Source of the DNA: Phymorhynchus buccinoides
Taxonomy: Eukaryota > Mollusca > Gastropoda > Neogastropoda > Raphitomidae
Reading direction: 5' to 3'
DNA: 64,000 bases
NCBI GenBank assembly: GCA_017654935.2
Contig: CM065711.1
Coordinates: 25,689,290-25,753,289 of the forward strand
Made by a program: the position numbers and the translations under genes. Numbering within the stretch: position 1 is the first letter of the stretch; each line of letters begins with the position of its first letter. The notes under the pieces were generated by a model. That model saw nothing but the letters and a program-made list of their open reading frames with translations, was not told the origin of the DNA and did no database searches. This document shows positions 54,701 through 64,000 of the stretch, in pieces.

Positions 54701-57700
54701 CGGATACGTGCATGGTGTATGCTGCTTTTGTAATAACCAATGCGTTAGTGTGACTAGTACCCATGTGCATGGTGCACTTAACAGCCTGATACCAGTGATT
54801 TCTTTGTGATGTTGGTTGTTCAGATTACTACTTGGCACTGTCGGGGAATGTTTCATCCAATCCAGTCCAGTTGACTCATCAAATAGAAGGATATCTGCGA
54901 TTCATATCATGCACGTAGTTCTAATTAAAATATCCCCATATCCAATGCGAAGCAAAGCTGCTTTGATATATAACGTATCTGAAACCTGTTTTTCAGAAGC
55001 TACTCCAGATAACCCAAATATAATCCCTGTTTCCCAACCTGGCCCCATTAGGCTGACAGGCCTGGTGACCAACACGGCGGTGGTCGCAGTGTACTTGAAT
55101 TTAAATTAGTTTGTAAACCTAGACCTGACCTTTGGTGTGCCGGACCTAGAGGCAGTGTGGGTGGAGACTAATGTTGGACCAAACACTTTACTGTTAGGGA
55201 ACATTCTATAGGCCACCTGATGCAGCTGTAACTACTGGAATTTAGTTGACCGATCAGTCCACTCGCAGGCACACTCCTCATGCCTATATATTCTTGGAGA
55301 TTTTTAATGCTGAATTGTACCAACCAGCCCCGCCCGAGCCTCTTCACACATCATTTTTAGCTAAGATTATTCCAGTTAGTCAACAAGCCAACCCGCACCA
55401 CTGAACATACATCTACAATAATTGATCTTATATTACCCCATGTCCTGACTTGATCCAAGCCAAAGATGTCTTATCTCCAATTTGGAGCGATTCATTCATG
55501 CCCATATGTTTGTTCTAAAACACCAAATACACTTAGATACCGTTACAACAAACGCACAATAATTTAACTACTTCACAATTAGATGTCTGCAAAAACTGAT
55601 ACAGAACTAACGAATGTTGTCTGGGAAGAAATATTATCAATTAAATCAATTGGTGAAGTTGCTGAAAATTCTCAGTCAACTAATGACATAGCAAAAATCT
55701 GTATGCCAGTGAAATAGGTTAACATAGAGTGAGGCGAGATGCTTACCATGGATCACGATATCATTAAAAAAACAATTAAAAAAAAACCAATCCAACAAAC
55801 TTGCAAAACTTTTAAATTTTGACTGGACCTGGCCTCTGTTTCGTCGTGTCCGTAACACGGACCTTACAGATACTTTAGAATAAGAAAGTTGAATAGATAT
55901 CGGATTTCTTCCCCAAATCGTTTTGGGCTCTAAGATTGGTGGAAGCTGTAAGGAACATTCATTTTAAATAAAAAACATGCCACAAAGATGAAATTCCCCA
56001 TTCAGATAATAACATCAACCTGTTACACTCCAGGAAATAGGCTAATGCATTCAATAAATATTTTTCTGCTCAATGCTCCATGGGTAATCCAGATGAAGAC
56101 ATTTCCTAACTTAACGATTTCCAGGCTCACCATAAACCCTTAGTTTCTTACACCAGATTCGTTCTGATGTATTGAAAAGTACTGACCTGGTAAAGGCTGT
56201 GTGCCCTGTACTTAATTCATATAACAATACTAATATCTGCTGATGATGTTATTTTGTGAGCCCTGACACTCCTGTTTAATCGTTCGTTTAACATAAGGCA
56301 AAATTTCCATCTGTTTGAAGATTGGCCCATGTCACTCCCATATTTCAAAAAGGGAGTAGACAAAGAGTGTGAAACTACCGTTCCATATCTTTATTGGAGT
56401 TGTTGTGGGCGGATAGGCAAAGTATGGAAAAGTTTGCAAAAACTGTCTTCAAATAACTTACCGACAATAACCTTTTAACCACAGCACAATCTGGATTTAT
56501 CCCAATGACTCCACGTCTATCAGCTTGTTAGGTATTTTTGACGACTTTTGCGATTTTTTCTTAGCTTCTAAGACAACACAAGGCAGGTAGTTATTTCTTT
56601 GACATATCTAAGGCGTTTGACAAAGTGTGGGCACCAAGCTTTGCTGTACAAACGCTTTGCACTTGTATCGTGTACAGTTGCTTGAGTGGTTTTGCCACTA
56701 TTTAAGGGAGCGCACAGCAAGCAGTTGTTCTAAAAAGTAGTACATCCCCTTATCTCCCTGTGTCGGCAGGCGCCCGCAAGGTTCTGTTCCTTGTGACCTC
56801 TACTCTTGTCTTGTCTATTTTAATGATATTGTAAATTGACATATGAGCTATAATCAAGCTTTTTTGCTTGATGATACTAATATTTATTTAGGCCTTGAAA
56901 TACTGACATACGAACAACTTTTTGAATTCGGATTTGAAAAGATTAGCAGTGGGCATCACGTGGAAAGTTTAATTTAATCAAACCAAAACTGATTGATGAC
57001 AATCTCTATACAACGCACTTCCTCACGACACACCCATTAATATTTAACGATGTAGTACTGTTCAAGAGACAGACAACCACAAACATTTAGGAGTTTAATC
57101 ATTCAAAATATTAAGTGGAATGTCCATATCAAATCTATTCTATCTAAGTGTAGACACATTGTTGCTTGCCTTTAGGATATACAAATACCGACTGAAGTCG
57201 TAAACGCTTTTAAACAATGTCGCAAATCTTTTATTTTGCCCCTTTAGACTTAAACAAGGGGGCCCAAGAAAACAAGGAAAACAATTTCCTTGAACGAATA
57301 CATCTGGATGAGCACTCATAACAATTACTGGCTCAGTCCGAGGGACTAGCCATCAAAAGCTGTATACTGCACATGATTTCACATCTTTAACAGAAAGGTG
57401 GCGGCGTCATAAAAATAATTTTGTATTGACAAAATTGTCCAACGTTTCTGGTACTATGTAATTTAAATCATTGCCCTTACCCCCACTAATTGCATCAATC
57501 AATCCCTACCATAGACGATATCCCCGAGAGAGACAAGCTGCCTAGATGTAGATTAGAACGTTTATAAATATCCTTCTTATTTTCCATCCACTACTGTCCT
57601 TTTGGAATAGCCTTCCGAGAATTCAGCAGTGCGATTTTTAAGCGTTTTCTTCAGTTAACGAAGATTCACAGTTTCCCCCTTATTACTACTTACCAAATCG

Positions 57701-58440
57701 ACTGTCCTTAAATATTATTTGTAACTTAAGACTCCAAATGATGATGTGCGTAATGTTTATTCCAACGACATATTTTTGAACCACCCCGCTTGTACTTGTA
57801 ACGCACCTGTAGAAGATGCATTGTCACTTTTCTCTTGTCACTGTCCCCTTTTGCCACAAGCCGTAGACATACTAGTATCGAACTTATTACCTGACGATGT
57901 CAAAACAAATTATCATTGCTTTTGTTTGGTAGCTGTGATAAAAAAACGAAAATGAAAATTAGAACAAGTACTTGGAGTCTCTGGTATTTCATCCAACTGT
58001 CAACAGATTGTTTGGCAGAATACTGTCTTCTAATGTGTGTCCCTTCTTGGTGACTCGCTACATTTATAAGCCTTGTTTGTATAGTTTCCGTGATGGAATT
58101 ATTTTGGATTTTATGCAGTTTGCAACGGTGCGTGTCTCATCTTGCCCCTGCAACACTCAAAGGGCAAAATTTGATTAGAGACAGTGTATGTGATTAACTC
58201 TGTTGTTTTGATTCATTTTTTGTTGGTGTAATTATTGTTTTTTTTGTTTTTCCTTCCCATTGTATCACTAATTTTGATGTTGTGCTGTTTATTTCCATAC
58301 TTGTGGCAGCCAATACTATGTAATTTGAAAAATGTTGGATTGCCTTGTATAAGAGCTCTAGGCTTGTTTGTGCTCTACTCTTTAACTTATTTCTGCTGTA
58401 TGTTCTTCATTTGAATAAATTTAGTTTAAGCCAAGGACAA
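54700..58440 (+). pseudogene. Retroelement B, fourth copy, indel-rich
   Basis: Collinear with 31,368-35,050: APE region 54,730-55,740, linker and reverse transcriptase 55,750-57,000, thumb to 57,640, Cys/His end near 57,775-57,850, AATAAA at 58,414-58,419. Inserted oddities include GTTGTGGGCGG near 56,403 and a G/C/A-rich block near 57,258. Diagnostic sites checked (GGCCTCTG, TTTGCAAAAAC) match the left arm rather than the right. Confidence 0.75.
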
Positions 58441-58443
58441 AAC

Positions 58444-58686
58444 ACTTTCACCGCCAATGTCGCATTTTTCACCACAGTGATTGAACACCCATATCATTAA
58501 AAGTCTTGAAATGAGGTCTTTTTAATCCAATGATCTTGGGTTCTTACTTTTGAGAGGATAAGGATAGGCCCTGATTTCAAATATATCACAGAAGAATCCC
58601 AATATTTCAGAAAAAATCTTCTTTCTATCCATGAACTTTTAATGGAAAATTTGGGCTAAAAAAAGGCGGGCGATTTGCAATAGGGT
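58444..58686. mobile_element. TTAA-flanked MITE (fourth copy)
   Basis: Begins CTTTCACCGCC; the far end is damaged (GGCGGGCGATTTGCAATAGGGTTAA). Same order between retroelements B and C as in the other copies. Confidence 0.6.
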
Positions 58687-58689
58687 TAA

Positions 58690-59771
58690 GGTAATGCCTT
58701 GTTGTCCCCTTGTACGCAGTTTAATAAGCTAGTTACGGGATATAGGATGGCCCTTCCCTCTGCAAAACTTCTGAAACTTAATTTGCGCTATTGTTTTAGT
58801 ACGATGGTACGCAGGCCAAAACCGACACAATAGAATGTTCTATACAAAGAATTCCAACTGAACATCATAGATCCTATTTTCTCGACCAATCCAAATAAAA
58901 AGCCAAAAGAACCTAAAGTAAATCCAAAAGCCGAAACATAATCCACTATTCTTAATACTTATTGGAAGAAGCCAACCTAAACCTTGAAATGTTTCTTTTT
59001 CCCCCATCCTGCGGCAGCTTTTTCATCAGTGTGAGAGAGAGGAGACTAACTCTAAACTAAATGAAAATATCTAAAAGGCATACATTACATATTTTGATAA
59101 GTATAAGCCGCCAAAGAAAATTGAAAGCCTAAAAGAACACAAACCTTTTTTTTACAGACGGCTCCAAAATCTACAATATAAAATAGGGTGTCGCATTTAC
59201 CATCCCTTGCACTCAAATAACAAAATATTTTCAATTAAAACGACTATTTGTCCATTTAGTCGCATAACTATGGACTGCTAGAGTATGTTGCCTTGCTAAG
59301 CAACTTAACTAACCCTCCATAAATGTTGTTTATTTTTTACCAGAGTTCGCCGCTATCATCCTCCATTCAGGCCCTTTCAGGGAGAAACTATAAAACGAGG
59401 CTGGAAATTACAACGAATTATAAATTTCATGACACCACTATCATAAAAGGCACGCCATACAGTTTTATCCTGGATTGACCAGTCCTCATAGCGGCCTAAT
59501 AGGCAATGATACGCAGACAGAGCATCAAAACGCAGCTTATGGGAAATCCAGCTACCCACCAACAATTTAAACTAGCAATCAAAGAAAGCAAAAAGCAAAT
59601 AAAAAAACAGCACGTTCCACAGTGGACTATAGAATTGGAAACATACGCCAAGGCCCACTCTTGTGCCTACGGAATGTATAGTGTGGCCTTTCTCCAAACA
59701 TAAGACCTTCATTACAATCCCTAATCTTCGGACTTAAACACAATCATACTCTGTAAACATTTGTAGTAACC
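58690..59771 (+). pseudogene. Retroelement C fragment with RNase H (fourth copy)
   Basis: Linker near 58,700-59,050 and RNase H beginning with the ACAGACGGCTCC word near 59,153, then TAACTATGG and CAGAG(T)TC equivalents and the QADRAS region near 59,510. Broken by many indels. Confidence 0.7.
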
Positions 59772-59931
59772 AGTGCCTGTATTCACGTTGAGATAGGCAT
59801 GAGACTTAGCATCATGCTACTTAGAAGCTCTTCAAAAGTCCTATTAAAAATCCTAAAGGACAATTGGAATAGTCCCTTCTAGTTAGCATCCGCTAAGTCT
59901 CATGGCTATCTCAACGTGAAAATACAGGCCC
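59772..59931. mobile_element. Hairpin MITE (fourth copy)
   Basis: Equivalent of 36,336-36,488 with about ten indels or substitutions, enough to weaken but not abolish the hairpin. Confidence 0.75.
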
Positions 59932-60600
59932 ATATCACTTATTTGACTCTTTACAAACATCACCACGGAAACTTGAAGAACCATTGATATGGCAGATTAA
60001 AGACAATAATAATAATATTACTTTTACAAAGTCTCTGCTTCCAAATCGTACGGAGGGGGTGGGGCTCCGATGGTCTGGCTGGCGGAAGCCTCTCAAACCA
60101 GTCATCGTTCAGCGGGCGCCATTTTTAAAAGCAAGGTTGAACATTCTAAAAGCATTCTAATATTTAAATGCAACTCTTAACCTGTTTTTTATACATACAT
60201 ACAGAACTTATTATGCACCATTAAAAGAGAATGGGTCCCTCTAAACAGAACATCTGAACGAGGGGGTGGCTCTACTCTCTCGCCCACCCCTCCCCCCCCC
60301 CCCCCCTGTACAATTGTTCTCCTTTTGTTTAAATAAAAGCTCTACTTTTAACATATATTACCCAACTCGTCCAATATAATTGTTTCAGTGCTCTGGGTCT
60401 AAGGGGTTTGTTAAATGTTAATTAAAAATAGGGACCCTCACGATCTTTCATCTTTACATGTCATGCTCCGAATATAAAACGTCTCAAAAGCGTATTTCAT
60501 ATTTCATACTCTTAATTCTTTTAGACTTGTAAAGTCAAAATTCACTTTCTTATTGGCGTTTGGCTTTTTTAAACTTGTCGAGATACAGATTAACTGTAAT
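59932..60600. other. Intergenic stretch with shortened poly-C (fourth copy)
   Basis: Partner of 36,489-37,234. The C tract at 60,290-60,306 is only about 16 bp, against 99 and 115 in the arms. No gene. Confidence 0.65.
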
Positions 60601-60868
60601 AGTTGGTTTAAACAAATCTTTATTTCATCTCACTTGGAAACGATCAAACAAAAAGACACCATTGAGCACACAGGCTCGGAAGCTTATATCCATGCTCCTT
60701 AAATTAACGTCCATAATGCACATTGATTGAAACAGATGGAGACTGCGTTTTAAACCAATATAACGTGAATACAAACAAGAGTTTGAAGTGTTAGCAAAAC
60801 GCCACAGTACTACTACTCCTACTACTACTACTACACTATACTACTACTACTACTACTACTACTACTGA

Positions 60869-60906
<38 letters not shown>

Positions 60907-60954
60907 ATAAGTAATATATAAATAATAATAACAATAAATAATAATAATAATAAT

Positions 60955-60985
<31 letters not shown>

Positions 60986-62420
60986 CATAAATCAATAAGT
61001 TTACAAATTTGTAAATTTGTAGAGACCAAGGGGAAACAAAACAATAGTTTCTCATAGTACAACAGGAACTTGTAATCAGCGCAGTATAGCATTGAGAAGC
61101 ACACACAATTCCGTACACTTTTTCTGTCTGATATACAGACAATATTTCTTTTAAAAATTTCAATGCTACCTAGTGCTAATACATAAGATAAATTAAATAT
61201 AGTTAGATAAAATAAATACAACATGAACTTAAAACCTGTTGGTCTTCCGGACATATATTCACGGACAGTTCAAATATCAAATGTTTGTATTAATGTGTAG
61301 TGTAGGGTTCACTTGAGAAGTGTTTTCACAATACAATATTCTATGTCGGAAATTGTTTGTATTACTCATTTGTACAGCATGGGCTCCATTAAGAGAATAC
61401 AATGTAACCAAGTACATGCTCCACCGTCTCCGTCCCCGTTTAACCCGCACAAGCAACAAAATGGGTCCATCGACAGATGTCAGATTAAACATCATCATTT
61501 CTGTAAGTCGCTCATGCCAGACGTAGACGGCAGTGCATACCACTGCTGTTCCCTCTTGCCAAAGAATAGAATGAGGCAGACAACGGATCATCTGCCGACA
61601 AGAAAAGCTTATTGTAGCTTAAAGAGTTGCCTTTATTAATACGTTGGGCAAAGAGTTCCACAGGAGCGGTTGTAGATGGACAATGACTTTATATAATTTC
61701 TGTTTTGCATCTAGGGGCACATTTCTTTCTAAGAGTCTTCGTCTATGGTATGGGTTTCTGTCCTGCAACAAGGCCGAGATATAATGTTTGTTAAATATCA
61801 GGCACAACCAATTCAACTTTATAATAAAAAATTATGTTTGTCTTTCTCTTCTTTTCTTTATGAACAAAAGCCAGATTCTGCATTAACTTTTTGATAGACT
61901 TGTTCCACGAACCTGCTCGCATACATTGTTCTTATGGCTTCTAAGTGTAATTCTTCAAGTGAATTTGAATTGGTGTTTCAGTACAGTTATCCCAGAAAAC
62001 ATCATCATAAATCAAAGTAAGGTATACAAAAGCTTATACATTCTTTCTAAATCTTTTCGGCTAATTCTTACTTATAAACCTTTTCATGCAAGAGCAGGAG
62101 CATGGTGACTTTGTTACGATACTGCGTATATGCTCGTCCCATTTACAGTTATTTGAGCACAAGTCCTAATGTTTATGTTTGTTCAGTATCGTGCAATGGA
62201 ACAGTTCCAAAAGTAAGGGGACAAACGACATTATTTCCGCGTACAAAAATAAGCAGTTCAGTTTTTCTTCACTAAATTTAACTTTACCACTGCATGGCCC
62301 TGAACTGTTGATTCTTTATAGTCATTTTCTGTACGAGTAACATGTTATTGAGTGATAGTGCATGCTGGTGTTGTCACGAAAAGTGTAAAAACGTTAGATT
62401 CTATTCCATTTAACTATATA
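60600..62420 (-). pseudogene. Retroelement A, fourth copy, indel-rich
   Basis: Minus-strand partner of 37,235-39,040, with the trinucleotide microsatellite at 60,805-60,992. The catalytic-box region near 62,368-62,385 reads FRDNTSM in one frame. Frames are broken throughout. Confidence 0.72.
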
Positions 62421-62813
62421 AAATAGTTGTTATGTGTCTTCAAGCCTGAATCTCGAGTTTTAAACCTTATGGATGTACATTTAATAAGTGTGGTCCTGGA
62501 ATTTTTACCTCTCCTAGCTCATGGAGCAATAGCCCAAGATTTTTAAATTTACACATTTAATAACATAGTGTAAATTATTTATATAACCCAGAGTAATAGT
62601 CTTGTGCGAGCTCCTGGCAACCTAAAGCACAATACTTGACCTTTAATTTAAGTGTAAAAACCATAGTCCTACACTACAAACAAAATATGAATAATACAAA
62701 GATCTTTATTTTACGAAAATCTGTTTTCTTCTCTGCCCCTTCTCATCCATCCTTTTTTGTCCCCAAATCTAAAAGCTACAGAATGTCCCAGATGGCTTTA
62801 AATTTGTCGGCAG
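62421..62813. other. Spacer before the last minisatellite array
   Basis: Indel-rich equivalent of 39,041-39,427. No gene seen. Confidence 0.6.
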
Positions 62814-64000
62814 GAGGTTTGGTTGTATCCTTCGGGTCAAGAGGACGTTAAACATTACAGTATCGTTCAGAAGGAGGTGTGTTTTTACCCTTCGGGTCAA
62901 GAGACGTTAAAACATTACAGTTGTCGTTCAGAAGGGAGTGTGTTGTAGCCTTCGTTCAAGAAGGACGTTAAACATTAAACAGTTCGTTCAGAGTAGTAGG
63001 TGTGGTTGTAGCCCTTCTGTTCAAGAGGACGTTAACATACAGTTCGTTCAGAAGGATGTGTGGTTGTACCCTTCGTGGGTAAAGGGGACGTTAAACATTA
63101 CAGTTCGTTCAGAAGGAGGTGTGGTTGTACCCTTCGGGTCCAAGGGGACTTAAACATTTACAGTTCGTGTCAAAAGAAGGAGGTGTGGTTTGTATCCTTT
63201 CCGTTCCAGAAGGACGTTTAAACATTCAGTTCGTTCAGAAGGAGGTTGTTTGTATCCTTTTTCGGGTCCAGAGGACGTTTAAACATTACAGTTCGTTCAG
63301 AAGGAGTGTGGTTGTATCCTTCGGTCCAGAGGACTTTAAAAAACATTACAGTTCGTTCAGAATAGGTGTGGTTGTATCCTCGGGTCAAGTGGACGTTAAA
63401 CATTACAGTTCGTTTTCAGAAGGAAGTGGGGTTGTATCCTTCGGGTCAAGGGGACGTTAAACATTACAGTACGTTTCAGAAGAAGGTGGGTTGTAACCCT
63501 TCGGGTCAGAGGGACGTTAAACATTACAGTTCGTTCAGTAAGGAGGTTGGTTGTACCCTTCGGGTCAAGGGGGACTTTAAACATACGTTCGTTCAGAGGA
63601 GGTGTGGTTTGTGTCGCTTCGTGTCAAGGGACGTTAAACATTACAGTTCGTTCAGAAAGGAGGTGTGGTTGTATCGCTTTCGGGTCAAGGGGACGTTAAA
63701 CATTACTAGTTCAGTTCAGAAGTAGGTGTGGCTGTACCCTTCAGGTCAATGGACGTGTAACTTACAGTTCGTTCAGAAAGGGGTGTGGGTGTAATCCTTC
63801 GGGTCCAGGGGACGTTTAAACATTTACAGTCGTGTCAGAGAGGTGTGGTGTATCCTTCGGGGTCAGAGGCGTTAAACATTACAGTTCGTTCAGAAGGGTG
63901 TGGTTGTATCCTTCGGGTCCAGAGTACGTTTACACATTACAGTTTCGTTCAGAAGGAGGTGTGGTTGTGACCCTTCGGTGTCAAGAGGAACGTTAAACAT
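62814..64000. repeat. 59-bp minisatellite array, fourth copy, about 20 units to window end
   Basis: Same unit as at 39,428 in the same orientation, with one or more indels in most units. It continues to the edge of the window. Confidence 0.92.

Overview
The window looks like nuclear DNA of an animal, most likely an aquatic invertebrate; I cannot name a species. The reasons are long CA, TAT/AGT and poly-G microsatellites, a 59-bp minisatellite, several decayed APE-type non-LTR retrotransposons, small hairpin and TTAA-flanked elements, and a virus-like element with a protein-primed family-B DNA polymerase (pPolB). I see no host gene I can defend, no tRNA or rRNA, and nothing bacterial.

Layout. 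The first 41 kb is a giant inverted repeat. The left arm, about 3.5-20.8 kb, reads: 59-bp minisatellite; 5'-truncated retroelement A (+); poly-G; 153-bp hairpin element; RNase H-containing retroelement fragment C (-); 238-bp TTAA-flanked element; retroelement B (-) with an ORF1-like tail, a 2A-like motif, APE endonuclease and reverse transcriptase; then the pPolB element. The right arm, 23.7-41.0 kb, is the reverse complement of the same series. Mirrored positions sum to about 44,483-44,537. The middle, 20.8-23.7 kb, holds a 500-N gap and the only visible copies of two element genes. After a second 500-N gap (41,001-41,500) the series starts again in left-arm orientation. It switches at about 47.19 kb to a different retroelement (D) and a diverged pPolB copy. 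At about 50,816 it turns back on itself inside the polymerase gene and runs in right-arm orientation to the end. Much of 41.5-47.2 kb and 49.2-64 kb is full of single-base indels and homopolymer blocks and looks like uncorrected long-read sequence.

The pPolB element is the most interesting content. Comparing copies fixes one terminus: AGAGAACAG... begins at 14,481 next to retroelement B and at 48,272 next to unrelated retroelement D. Going inward the order is: A-rich tandem repeats; pPolB (inward); three genes facing the polymerase (a glycine-rich membrane hairpin plus coiled coil, and two unidentified, possibly structural proteins); a divergent 245-aa protein with a membrane-anchor tail beyond its stop; a convergent coiled-coil/membrane protein; and a divergent protein whose N-terminus has the look of a beta-rich capsid-type protein. 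No integrase, protease or packaging ATPase is visible, but the other end of the element is hidden by the gap. Very short AT-rich spacers and TATA-like leaders suggest compact virus-style gene organisation. All polymerase copies here are broken.

Two readings of the palindrome remain open: a real large inverted duplication kept similar by gene conversion, or an assembly of fold-back reads or haplotypes. The arms differ by real substitutions, which argues against a simple copy of one read. The gap at the centre, the noisy third and fourth copies and the turn-around inside a gene argue for assembly trouble.
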